From Bacteroidales bacterium UBA3297 (GTDB taxonomy: Bacteria > Bacteroidota > Bacteroidia > Bacteroidales > Paludibacteraceae), in assembly GCA_002362105.1 (NCBI GenBank), contig DETD01000017.1, positions 37,762-101,761 on the forward strand: DNA of 64,000 nt, read 5' to 3'. Under the pieces are notes generated by a model. The model did not search any database, had not been told where the DNA came from, and saw only the letters and a program-made list of their open reading frames with translations. The position numbers and the translations under genes were made by a program. Numbering within the stretch: position 1 is the first letter of the stretch; every line of letters begins with the position of its first letter. This document shows positions 24,476 through 32,924 of the stretch, piece after piece.

Positions 24476-26548
24476 CTATGCGTTCGCATAGCTGTGCATG
24501 CCCCCTAACAGGTAGTTTACGCCAAAGTAGGTCATCAGCACGGTCAGAAAGGCCAGTGCCATATACCAGTGGAAACTTTTCTCTTTCGTAAACAGGGCGG
24601 CTTCTTGGAAGGCAATGGCTGCCCCGTACACCATCAGGGTTATCAGTGCCCATACTTCTTTGGGGTCCCAGGCCCAGTAATTTCCCCACGACTCGTTGGC
24701 CCATACCGCACCCAACAATATGCCGATGCCGATTAGTATCACGGCGGGGTAGAGCAGTAACCGGTTTATCAGTGTCAGTTGCGTTACCTGTTGGCTGTCC
24801 TTTTCGCCCCGCATCAGTACTAGTGCTAGCACGCTGTTCAGCATTATAAAGGCGAACAGGGCATACGATATCATAATCATCGATACGTGCGTACTCAGCC
24901 ACGGTGAGTTCAGTACCGGCATTAGTGGCGTTATTTGCGGATTCATTTGTCCCAGATGGGCGACCAGTAAGGTGAAGCCTGAGAGCAGGAAGCCGAATGC
25001 CAACACAAAACGGTAGCGTTTGCACAATACTAGTGCTAGCAACATGACGCACATGGCAAGGAACTGCATGGTCTCGAACCCGTTGTTCAGCGGTATGCGG
25101 CCGCTAATGTACCAGCGTAGCCCATAGCCAATGGTGTGAACTACAAATGCGGCTAGTAAAACGAAGGGCAGCACATTTAACGAGGTGTTTATCCACTTTT
25201 TCCCGTTATGCTTCCCTATACCTTTATAGAGCAGTATTCCGAAGACTAGCAGACCGAGGGTGAGGTTGACCATAAACAGCACTTTTGTGAACGGTACCTT
25301 GTTATAGAGCAACTCGGCGTCTATTTTAGTGTCGCTGAGTGGGGGTATGCTTCCGTCGGTTGGTAGGGGCTTTATAAGGGTGTTGTGCCCCAGCATAAGT
25401 ATCAAGCCCACTTTCTCGTCGGTTTCTGTTATCCCTTTTTCTAGCTTGCTTATTTCGGGACTTTGTTGCTCTTTGTTCCAGATTTCCTGTAGGCGGTATT
25501 TCCCTTCTTTGTCGAACAGGTCTCCTAAACTGCAGTAGTTGCCTTCTAGGCCTAGTTGGTGCCTGAGTTCTGCGCTCTTAATCTTTATCATCTTCTCGTT
25601 GCGCCATATTTCAGGTGCAATACTCCAACCGCCCACAACCTGTTCAGGTAGCAGTCCTTTATAGTTGGCGCTGCCGTATATTTTCTTTACAAAGTCGGTC
25701 GCTACGGTATTAAAGGGAACAACACGGTTCTGATAGATGACCTGTTTGCGTTCCAACTTTTTCGCCTCTTCTTTCGAAAGTACGGGTATCTTTTTCACAT
25801 TGGTGGTATCGGCAGCTCTGGTTTCGCAGGTGTTGGTGCCCAGTGTCAGTGCGAATAGGAATAATCCACCTTTCTTTAATAGCGGATTTCCCAACAATTT
25901 TCGGTAGGTCCCGCTCTTCCAAAACAGCGAAACTATGCCTGCTATTATGAAGAGCAGGTAGCCGGCAAAGGTGGTTTTTATTCCATAGGGGTCGTGGTTT
26001 ACGCTGAGCCAGCTGCCTATTCCGTTGTCGTCGAAACTCGATTGGCAGAAACGGTAGCCGTCTTTCACGTAGTTGCGGTTCATCGACACCATCTCGTCCG
26101 CGCCTTCTATCGTCATATAGCTTACATAGTCCATCGGGGCTTCAGTGCCGGGGTAGTACTTAATGCTGAAACTGTCTAGGGCCATAGCGAAAGGCAATTT
26201 GTGGATCTGTTTGTTCTCGTCTTCAAAAGTGTTGACCGAGGCTTCCTTTATCAGGTGCACATAGCCATGTTCGCCGGTGGTGTAGCTCAATAGAGCCCCT
26301 AGCAGTATGGTGCCGAGTGCGGTGTGCATCAGCAGGCTGGGCAGGTTTCTCCATACCCGCTGCTTTATGGCGGAGGCCAGCCCTAAAAGGGCAAAAATAC
26401 TCCATAACGCCACAAACCAGGCATTTCCGTACACATAGCGGTTGGCAAAGTCGGTTCCCCAGTGGTCTTCTATTAGTGTAGCTGCGGCTAGTATTACGAC
26501 TATTATTGCGTAGGTAGTTCCAAAAACTTTTTTTAGTGTATTGTCCAT
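24476..26548 (-). CDS. ccsBA: Fused System II cytochrome c synthase (ResB-CcsA)
   Basis: This 690-residue inner-membrane enzyme exports heme and attaches it to CxxCH motifs of apocytochromes on the outer face. The N-terminal third is ResB-like, with two opening helices and a third near 195-212 after a periplasmic loop. A large periplasmic region follows (about 240-410). The C-terminal part is CcsA-like, with eight helices and the heme-handling WWD motif WGNYWAWDPKEVW (about 621-633). The fusion is usual in Bacteroidota and Campylobacterota. It lies downstream of two CxxCH lipoprotein genes on the same strand, its likely customers, but a terminator at 26571-26615 gives it a separate transcript. 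Confidence 0.93.
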   Translation of the reverse strand: MDNTLKKVFGTTYAIIVVILAAATLIEDHWGTDFANRYVYGNAWFVALWSIFALLGLASAIKQRVWRNLPSLLMHTALGTILLGALLSYTTGEHGYVHLIKEASVNTFEDENKQIHKLPFAMALDSFSIKYYPGTEAPMDYVSYMTIEGADEMVSMNRNYVKDGYRFCQSSFDDNGIGSWLSVNHDPYGIKTTFAGYLLFIIAGIVSLFWKSGTYRKLLGNPLLKKGGLFLFALTLGTNTCETRAADTTNVKKIPVLSKEEAKKLERKQVIYQNRVVPFNTVATDFVKKIYGSANYKGLLPEQVVGGWSIAPEIWRNEKMIKIKSAELRHQLGLEGNYCSLGDLFDKEGKYRLQEIWNKEQQSPEISKLEKGITETDEKVGLILMLGHNTLIKPLPTDGSIPPLSDTKIDAELLYNKVPFTKVLFMVNLTLGLLVFGILLYKGIGKHNGKKWINTSLNVLPFVLLAAFVVHTIGYGLRWYISGRIPLNNGFETMQFLAMCVMLLALVLCKRYRFVLAFGFLLSGFTLLVAHLGQMNPQITPLMPVLNSPWLSTHVSMIMISYALFAFIMLNSVLALVLMRGEKDSQQVTQLTLINRLLLYPAVILIGIGILLGAVWANESWGNYWAWDPKEVWALITLMVYGAAIAFQEAALFTKEKSFHWYMALAFLTVLMTYFGVNYLLGGMHSYANA

Positions 26549-26570
26549 AATCGGTAGTTTGTTGTAGTAC

Positions 26571-26615
26571 TAAAAAAACGATGCCGCCTTTCGTTTTAGG
26601 TAAATGCGGCATCGT
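26571..26615 (-). terminator. Minus-strand terminator before ccsBA
   Basis: A perfect 10-bp stem (26578-26587 with 26606-26615) runs on the minus strand into a T tract (26572-26577). It separates the RidA-like gene from ccsBA. Confidence 0.85.
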
Positions 26616-26678
26616 CTACTAGTTGTTCCTTTAACCAGAGTTGGCTTTCTGTGCGGTTGGCACCGTTGGCCCGACTGG

Positions 26679-27836
26679 TTATAGGGGTTTGAATTTTTCG
26701 TTTTTCATTTCTTTCACACCCATACATTCCATCTCAATCAGCCAGGTAGGCCGGCATACGGGTGCAAGGACGATGACTTTCGGGGTGGTTGGAAATTTCT
26801 CGTCAAACAGCTTGCTGACGGTGGCGTAGTCTGCCGGGTCACGAAGGTATACCAGTATTTGGCCTAAGTCGTCAAAATTCATTTGGCCTTCTTTTAGTAG
26901 TGCCTCCACGTTTTCCCACATCCGGTACACCTGTTTCTCTATGTCTCCCACATAAAGCACGTTGCCTTTGTTGTCGATGCTGGCTGTTCCTGATATGAAG
27001 ATGTGGCGGCGGTCGCCATAGTCAACGTAGGTACCGCGTTCAAAACGGACACCGTAGTCGGCGGTCGAGTTCAGATGGTCTTTGGCATATAGGAAGTTGA
27101 TTTGTTCGTCCGACAAGCCTTTCACCGCATAGGTGTTCATCTGCACCAGCTCGCGGCTGTCAGCGGTCCGGCCTCCTATGCCGGTGCTGGTAATAAAGTG
27201 GTTGCCTGGTATCAGGTTGTGCTGGTCGAAGACGTCGTTTCGTGCCTTTACCATGCCGGCGTAGTTCACATCTACATTCTGCACCATAAACCAAGTCCTT
27301 ATGCAGTCGTGTTCCAGCGTCATGCCTTCCGCATCTAGTTGGTTAGCGTATTCGTTGAGCAGCTGGCTGGTTTGCTGTTCGCTGTTGCCATTCTGCAGGG
27401 TGCGTGTACCGCCCCAGTAGTGATTGTAGTCTCCGTGCTTTACGACCGTTAGTCCGTCTGTCAGTTGTTGGGTTGTTACATTTTCTACAAAGTAGGCCCA
27501 CAAGGCAATCTTTGTACCGTTTAGCGGGGCTTGTTCCACTACCGAGGTGGCTGTGGCTTGCCCGTTTGTTCCGAGTGCGTCTGCCAGTAAGCCTTCCTGA
27601 TTGGCGGCGTCGCTGACAAAAAAACGGCGGAAAACGGCGGTGTAGCCGCTTAGCTTGCCTTCAAGCAGCGTTTGGTATGCTGTAACAACCGATTCTATCT
27701 GGTCTTTTGCGGCCTGTTGTGGATTGGTAGCGTGTACCATAATATGACGTTCGCCTATTCCATTTGCGGGAGTGTATTCCTGTATTTCTATCCGCACATT
27801 TTTGTTGGGCGTCAGTTCTTGGTAGCTCGTTGCCAT
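26679..27836 (-). CDS. RidA-like / chorismatase-like protein
   Basis: This is a protein of about 385 residues whose C-terminal part (about 240-385) looks like a RidA (YjgF/L-PSP) domain: RHIFISGTASIDNKGNV, a tandem WENVEALL helix, and an ending resembling CRPTWLIEMECMG. The N-terminal part is a second, diverged fold of similar kind, as in the FkbO/Hyg5 chorismatase family and the long L-PSP-like proteins of Bacteroides. RidA proteins hydrolyse reactive imines; the substrate here is unknown. The ATG at 27836 is chosen because the -7 box at 27905-27912 makes the longest possible start (27902) untranscribed; 27872 is also possible. It follows the envelope operon after 134 bases. Confidence 0.75.
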   Translation of the reverse strand: MATSYQELTPNKNVRIEIQEYTPANGIGERHIMVHATNPQQAAKDQIESVVTAYQTLLEGKLSGYTAVFRRFFVSDAANQEGLLADALGTNGQATATSVVEQAPLNGTKIALWAYFVENVTTQQLTDGLTVVKHGDYNHYWGGTRTLQNGNSEQQTSQLLNEYANQLDAEGMTLEHDCIRTWFMVQNVDVNYAGMVKARNDVFDQHNLIPGNHFITSTGIGGRTADSRELVQMNTYAVKGLSDEQINFLYAKDHLNSTADYGVRFERGTYVDYGDRRHIFISGTASIDNKGNVLYVGDIEKQVYRMWENVEALLKEGQMNFDDLGQILVYLRDPADYATVSKLFDEKFPTTPKVIVLAPVCRPTWLIEMECMGVKEMKNEKFKPL

Positions 27837-27904
27837 TTTGTGTTCTTTATAATCGTCTGTTTTAAAAAGCATTGTGATTCTTGGCTGTGCCAAAAAACAC
27901 AATG

Positions 27905-27912
27905 CAAAAATA
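27905..27912 (-). promoter_or_regulatory. -7 box of the RidA-like gene
   Basis: TATTTTTG on the minus strand lies in the gap after the cytochrome lipoprotein gene and would give a leader of about 60 bases before 27836. Confidence 0.4.
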
Positions 27913-27970
27913 CTTATTTTTCAGGTCTTTTCTATACACCTGCCTTTATTATTGGCATTCTCTACAGCGC

Positions 27971-28711
27971 TTATTCGGGGGCTCCGTTGTTTATCCATTC
28001 TTTTATCAGGTTGCTCATGGCGTTCCCATAAAAGAAGTTGGTGTGGTTGTAGTGCCAGCCGCAGTCGTTGCTGTATTCGGTCAGCACTTTGTAGAGCATA
28101 CTTCCCTTTGCGTTGTTCGGGTCTACACGTTTCAGGCTGTCTATCTTTTTCGAGGTGACACCCACTAGGTTCGAATAGCTGTTCCCTTCGGTCAGGTAGA
28201 GTCCTGCGGCTGGCGTCTCTCCCATTCCGTGGCAGTAGGCGCACCGCTTGCTGAAAATGTTTTTCTGTATGTTGGCGAACATACCCGCATCCAGATTGTC
28301 GGCTTTGAAGTAGATGGTGTCGGCCAGTTTGTGGTTCGGATCAGCGGTCTTGCTGTAGATGGTTGCTAGTGTTGCCACCCGTTTGTTGATGGGGTTAAGC
28401 ACACACAGCTCAATGCTTTCGCAGTTCGGGTTGATTCCTTCAAACTTGAAGTCTTGTTTCTTCTCTGTTACGGGCAGACTTTTGGCGAGTAGCGGGTACG
28501 AGTCTTGAGCCGAAAAGGCGGCTACCACTATTTGGTATTTTGAACCCCATTGGTCCATGTTCTTTAGCGTGCCACTCACTCTTACCACATAGCCCTCGTC
28601 TATATAGAAGTCGTTTTCTTCCCTGATGTTCCCGTCGTCGCAACTGGTCAGACTACCTAACAGCGTGGCTGCCAGTGTGCATCCCAACAATAATAGGTGC
28701 TTTATCTTCAT
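27971..28711 (-). CDS. Monoheme cytochrome c-like lipoprotein
   Basis: This 246-residue lipoprotein has lipobox LTSC (Cys24) and a single heme-attachment motif CAYCH (157-161) in the C-terminal half. That part resembles the PSCyt1-like cytochrome c fold, including GLYLTEG, YSNLVGV, RVDPNNAKGSMLY and a final WINNGAPE. The N-terminal half (about 30-140) is a beta-rich domain of unknown type. It should sit at the periplasmic face of a membrane or on the outer surface and carry electrons. It is the fifth gene of the porin/imelysin operon, 39 bases after the second porin. Confidence 0.82.
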   Translation of the reverse strand: MKIKHLLLLGCTLAATLLGSLTSCDDGNIREENDFYIDEGYVVRVSGTLKNMDQWGSKYQIVVAAFSAQDSYPLLAKSLPVTEKKQDFKFEGINPNCESIELCVLNPINKRVATLATIYSKTADPNHKLADTIYFKADNLDAGMFANIQKNIFSKRCAYCHGMGETPAAGLYLTEGNSYSNLVGVTSKKIDSLKRVDPNNAKGSMLYKVLTEYSNDCGWHYNHTNFFYGNAMSNLIKEWINNGAPE

Positions 28712-28750
28712 TTTCCTTTTTTGTTTATGTCTGCTTTTTTACATGTTTGT

Positions 28751-30121
28751 TCAGAAACTGTATTGTAACAGCATTACAGCCTTGTGGGTGGCTATGCCCA
28801 GGTCGTCGTTGTCGCGGTCTAGCTGTGTGTCGTGGTTCGTGCGTCCTGTGTACTGGTACATGGCCTGCAACTTCAGGTTACAGCTGTTTATGAAGTAGTT
28901 TACACCTACTGCCGGCATGTTCAGGTATCCGTTGGCATCCCATCCGTTCCTGTTGTAGAAGTCGTAGCGGAAGGCGCCTTGCAGGTTGTTGGTCAGGAAG
29001 TAGCCTACTTGCGCGTAGCCGCCCAGATAGTCGAATTGGTCGTCAATTTTCTGTCGGTCGGTAAATCCCACATGCATAGTGTAGATTTCACCGGCCAAAT
29101 AGAGGCGTTTGTGCAGCCATGCGGCTTCCAGTCCGAAGCGGCGGTCGTTGGTGCTCTCGTACTCGCTTTCTACGTTAATGCCTCCAGAAACGGCAAACAG
29201 TGTTTTGTTGTCGTTCAGGTGTTTGGGGTCGCCTTGTGTGCTTGGCATAACGCCGTTGGGCATGAAGGCCAGGCGTCCGGCATACAGCAGTGACGGAATG
29301 TGCCAGTCGTCGCTGAAGGTTTTGGTGGCGCTGTTTACGGCACTGCCTGTTCCGTTCCATACGCCAATCTCGTAACTCATTTTCTGTTTGGCGAATAGTC
29401 CGTGCAGTTCTACTCCAAGGTCGAACCCAGTGCCGATGTTTGGTGTTACCGCGTTAAGCGTGTAGGGCATAATGGTCGACGAGGTCAGCGATGTGGGTAC
29501 GCAGGGTAAAAGTGTGCCGCCCAGCATGGTCAGATAGGCATGAGTGAACGGTGTCTTGAATTTTCCGGTCCTTACTTGCAGCCCGTCGCATACTTTGGCG
29601 TCTACCCAGCCTTGTTGTAGTATGTTCCCACCGCTGGCTGCCGCATTCATGCTGACATTGAAACTCAAACGGTCGAAAGCCTTGCCCGTGAAGCCGATAA
29701 TGGCGTATGGTATGGCAAATCCCGTATTGGCCACATTGTCTTGGTTGTAGGCCTTGTCGAGTCCCTCGTCGTCATACCAGTTATAGTTGGCGGTGGTCTG
29801 TACCATCATATAGGGTTTGAAGGCGAACCTGCCGTCTTTACTCTGAAGGGCGAAACCTTGGCGTCCGGCTATTGGTATTACTCCGCAGTCGTTGTCTTCT
29901 ATAATCTGGCGGTCGCGCTCGTCTGCTGCGTCTTGGCGCTGGACCGCTGTGCCCTCGCTAAAAGTAGGCGTGTGTTGTGTGGCTTGCTCTTGTTCTAATT
30001 TTTCTATGCGTTTCAACAGAGCGTCGTATTCCGAGCGTGGAACGTATTGGGTGTTGTCTTGTGCGGTTGCTGTGGTGCTAAAGACGGCTGCCATAGCCAG
30101 CGATAAGTATGTTTTTTTCAT
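28751..30121 (-). CDS. OprP/OprO-like outer-membrane porin
   Basis: This 456-residue outer-membrane barrel has a signal peptide (1-20, TTATAQ). A short coiled coil follows (about 28-48, YDALLKRIEKLEQEQ), probably trimerising. A barrel with many aromatic strands comes next, containing WVDAKVCDGLQVRTGKFKTPF, the typical anion-porin constriction motif (RxGxFKxPF), and a final Phe (LLQYSF). The family is called phosphate-selective porin O/P, but in Bacteroidota its substrates are varied and no pho gene is near. It lies between the two heme lipoprotein genes. Confidence 0.85.
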   Translation of the reverse strand: MKKTYLSLAMAAVFSTTATAQDNTQYVPRSEYDALLKRIEKLEQEQATQHTPTFSEGTAVQRQDAADERDRQIIEDNDCGVIPIAGRQGFALQSKDGRFAFKPYMMVQTTANYNWYDDEGLDKAYNQDNVANTGFAIPYAIIGFTGKAFDRLSFNVSMNAAASGGNILQQGWVDAKVCDGLQVRTGKFKTPFTHAYLTMLGGTLLPCVPTSLTSSTIMPYTLNAVTPNIGTGFDLGVELHGLFAKQKMSYEIGVWNGTGSAVNSATKTFSDDWHIPSLLYAGRLAFMPNGVMPSTQGDPKHLNDNKTLFAVSGGINVESEYESTNDRRFGLEAAWLHKRLYLAGEIYTMHVGFTDRQKIDDQFDYLGGYAQVGYFLTNNLQGAFRYDFYNRNGWDANGYLNMPAVGVNYFINSCNLKLQAMYQYTGRTNHDTQLDRDNDDLGIATHKAVMLLQYSF

Positions 30122-30171
30122 TTTTCCTTTTTTAGATTGTTTTGTCTTTTATGCTGTGTTTCCTGTTTTTG

Positions 30172-31596
30172 TTAAAGCGACTGAAGGAAGCGGATTAGCG
30201 CATCGCGGTCTTCTTTGCTCATTTTCGCAAATATGTTTTTCGAGGCCTCGCCTTCTCCGCCGTGCCACATTATGGCTTCTACGAAGTTGCGTGCGCGACC
30301 GTCGTGCAGGAAGTAGGTGTGTCCGTTTACTACTTTCTGTAAACCTATACCCCAGAGTGGGGTGGTGCGCCATTCGTTGCCCATGGCAAGTCCGCTCTGG
30401 TAGTTGTCGTTCAGTCCTACACCGCATATTTCCGACCCCATGTCGTGTAGCAGGTAGTCGCTGTAAGGGTGTATCGTCTGTCCGCCCAGCCAAGGCAGGC
30501 GGGTTCCGTTCAGCAGCACAGTACCTCCTGAACGTGTATGCAGTGTGGTAACATGACACAAGTGACATTTGGCCTTGTAGAACATCTGCTCGCCGTGCTT
30601 AACGGTTGGATTGTTCACGTCGCGTCTTGCCGGTACTCCGTTGGCTTGCATATACAGGTCAACATCTTCCATTTCGGCGGTACTGGCTTCCAGTTTGTCG
30701 TAGAGCAGTCCCATCATGCTCCCTTGGGCCACTTGGCGCTGTCCCCGGCAGATTTCTTCCGGGTAGCGGCTGTTGGTGTAGCCCATGTCGCTGCTGAAGC
30801 CGAGCTCAACCGTCAGGTCGGCGTGTTGGGCTTTGTTTCCGCTCACGCCCAGCTGTCTGATTCCCCGTTCGGTGATGTAGTTGCATTTTCCGCTGATTCC
30901 GTATTCGGGATAGTTGCTACGGGCTGCCAGGGCTTCTATCTCGTGCTGGTCTAAGGCCATCATTTGGCCCATACCCACGTGGCGGAGGGGTATGCGTACG
31001 GTGCAGAACAGGTCTTCGGGTGCTATGCTGTCGGCATACCAGTCGGTTATGTTATAGGTGAACCAGCAAAGTTCGTATTTCTCGCCGTCGGGAAATTTGA
31101 ATTCTTTGGTGTGTTTCTCAATTTTCACTTTTCCTTCGGCTTCCACTCCGTAAATACTCTGGTCGTGAATTACCCGCCCATAGTCTTGGAAGAATTTGCC
31201 GTTTTTGCGGCTGACATACACCAGCATACTGCTGAATCCGTATTTTCCGCTGCCTTCCGCATCAGACCATGCCGAAGGTATGGTTCTGCCTGTTCGGTTG
31301 TGGCAGCTTCCACAACTGTAGCCGGCATATACCGGACCTAGCCCTTTATTGTCACTGGGCCCGTCGTCGTAAAGGGTGTTGCCGCGGTTCCAACGCGTTT
31401 TGTTGTCTCCACTGAGCCAGTCCGATTCGGTCTCATACGCAAAGGCAGAACTTGAGTAGATGGTCGATGTGCCAGCCGACAGCGCATAGCCGTCGCGCAC
31501 TTCAACATATTCCTCGGTTATTCCTTCTTTGCTGCATGCAGTAGAGACAAACATCAAACCTAAAATGAAGAAATAATTGCCTGTTTTTTGTCTCAT
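30172..31596 (-). CDS. Di-heme oxidoreductase lipoprotein (DUF1111/DHOR)
   Basis: This 474-residue lipoprotein has lipobox VSTAC (Cys21) and two heme-binding motifs, CGSCH (95-99) and CHLCH (344-348). It follows the DHOR family layout, which is distantly related to di-heme peroxidases. Conserved patches LGPVYAG, RIPLRHVGMG, GYTNSRYPEE, WLGGQTIHPYSDYLLHDMG, EWRTTPLWG and FLHDGRARN are present. The family is often encoded beside imelysins in other phyla, where it is associated with iron uptake; the reaction is not established. Here it directly follows an imelysin gene, with a 13-bp hairpin between them (31633). Confidence 0.87.
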   Translation of the reverse strand: MRQKTGNYFFILGLMFVSTACSKEGITEEYVEVRDGYALSAGTSTIYSSSAFAYETESDWLSGDNKTRWNRGNTLYDDGPSDNKGLGPVYAGYSCGSCHNRTGRTIPSAWSDAEGSGKYGFSSMLVYVSRKNGKFFQDYGRVIHDQSIYGVEAEGKVKIEKHTKEFKFPDGEKYELCWFTYNITDWYADSIAPEDLFCTVRIPLRHVGMGQMMALDQHEIEALAARSNYPEYGISGKCNYITERGIRQLGVSGNKAQHADLTVELGFSSDMGYTNSRYPEEICRGQRQVAQGSMMGLLYDKLEASTAEMEDVDLYMQANGVPARRDVNNPTVKHGEQMFYKAKCHLCHVTTLHTRSGGTVLLNGTRLPWLGGQTIHPYSDYLLHDMGSEICGVGLNDNYQSGLAMGNEWRTTPLWGIGLQKVVNGHTYFLHDGRARNFVEAIMWHGGEGEASKNIFAKMSKEDRDALIRFLQSL

Positions 31597-31632
31597 TTAT
31601 ATGCTTTTTTATACCTGATTCTTATACGCATT

Positions 31633-31670
31633 ATTGGGAAAGACTATCTTTTTTGACAGTCTTTCCCAAT
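31633..31670 (-). other. Intergenic hairpin inside the envelope operon
   Basis: A perfect 13-bp inverted repeat (31633-31645 with 31658-31670) with a 12-base loop lies between the imelysin stop and the DHOR start. On the minus strand, the direction of transcription, no T tract follows, so it is more likely an mRNA-stabilising or processing element than a full terminator. Confidence 0.6.
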
Positions 31671-31693
31671 GGTAGTGTTTTTTTTGATTCCGC

Positions 31694-32896
31694 TTACTTG
31701 ATGGTGCGGGCTTTACCTGACTTGTAGATGAGGTATTCCAGTGTGTGGAAGCCACGGATGCTCTGTGCGGCTGCAATTTCTTCGCTGTCTTCGTCGAAGT
31801 CTCCGCTCCAGTTCAGACCGTTGAAGTCTCCGTTGACCAATATCCCTTTGATGGCGTTCTGGTCAAGCGGCCAGCTGTCCATGTTAGGGTCAATACCCAT
31901 GTCGGCTACCGGACCGAACAAGAAGGCCTCGCTCTTTTCCCAGTAGGTACGGCTGGCAACCCACTTCTCGCACAGGGTTTCGAATCCTGCGTTGCTTGGT
32001 GCTTTTGTAAAGTCTACTACACTGTTGTAGAGGTCTTCGTTGGCTTCCTTCAGGCTCTTGTAGGTAGGAACAACCACCTTTTCAACATAATTTTTGTTGA
32101 TGGCCTCGCAGGTCGTTTCTGAGAATTTCGACAGGGCTGGCGTCAAGTCTTTGTCTAGAATGTCCTTCAATTCGGCACAGGCGTCTTGTGCGGCAAGCGC
32201 TTCTGCCGATGCGATGTGGTTGCGGAATGGCTGTGGAATAGCCAAAATCTTGTCAATAGCGTTCTGGATGGCATTCTTAACCTTTTTGTCGAGTTTCTCG
32301 TCTATTTTTGCCAACTGTCCGCTGATGGAGTTCTTTGCCACTTTGCCGTTCAGACTGCCGTAATAGGCGTTCTTAACGCTTTCGATGTTATTGCTGTAGT
32401 CGACACGGCTGTGCCAGCTGTACCACGATTCTACAGCATAGAGGGCCTCGGCATATTTGCCAGACTGCCAAAGGTTCAGCGGGTCGCCAATCTTGGCTTC
32501 GCCCACCTCGTTTGCAATGTCCGAGCAGCCGGCTACAATCTGTTCGGTTGCGTTCAGTGCCGATGAGAAGGTTTCGGTGTATCCGCTCTTTCCGGCGTTC
32601 TTAAAGGTTTCTGCGTAAGCGTCGCCTTTCTCGTAACTCTCTGTCCAGTCGTTGTAGAGGGTGGTGGCGTCTGTTTTCAGGTAGTTGGCTACTACCTTCA
32701 TATATGCGTTCCAGTTCTTCTTGTTCTTGCTATTGTATTCCAGTGTGTCGCTTGCATCAATTTTGTTGATGATGGTTGCGGCGTCTGCCCCATTATTCGG
32801 GGTCTCGTCGTCATCGTCGTCGCACGATGTCATCATGCCTGATGTCATTGCTACTCCCATTGTCAGGGCGATTGCATACTTGAATTTCATCTTCAT
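31694..32896 (-). CDS. Imelysin-family lipoprotein, circularly permuted form
   Basis: This 400-residue lipoprotein has lipobox MMTSC (Cys25) and a poly-Asp start. The all-helical imelysin fold belongs to a superfamily tied to iron uptake. The signature GxHxxE appears as GFHTLE at 382-387, only 13 residues from the C-terminus. The block that normally precedes it, with W--SEAFLFGP, D-D-WPLD and GLNWSG, spans about 310-380. The helices normally found after the motif (YSNNIESVKNAYYG and onwards) come before it. This is the permuted topology known from the Bacteroides ovatus structure. It is the second gene of the operon, after a porin. Confidence 0.87.
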   Translation of the reverse strand: MKMKFKYAIALTMGVAMTSGMMTSCDDDDDETPNNGADAATIINKIDASDTLEYNSKNKKNWNAYMKVVANYLKTDATTLYNDWTESYEKGDAYAETFKNAGKSGYTETFSSALNATEQIVAGCSDIANEVGEAKIGDPLNLWQSGKYAEALYAVESWYSWHSRVDYSNNIESVKNAYYGSLNGKVAKNSISGQLAKIDEKLDKKVKNAIQNAIDKILAIPQPFRNHIASAEALAAQDACAELKDILDKDLTPALSKFSETTCEAINKNYVEKVVVPTYKSLKEANEDLYNSVVDFTKAPSNAGFETLCEKWVASRTYWEKSEAFLFGPVADMGIDPNMDSWPLDQNAIKGILVNGDFNGLNWSGDFDEDSEEIAAAQSIRGFHTLEYLIYKSGKARTIK

Positions 32897-32924
32897 TTTA
32901 TTTTCTGTTAAATTGGTTGATTCT

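Noticed and set aside
24476..24491. 7-bp inverted repeat at the ccsBA stop codon
   Set aside because: It has no T tract in either direction and mostly lies in coding sequence.
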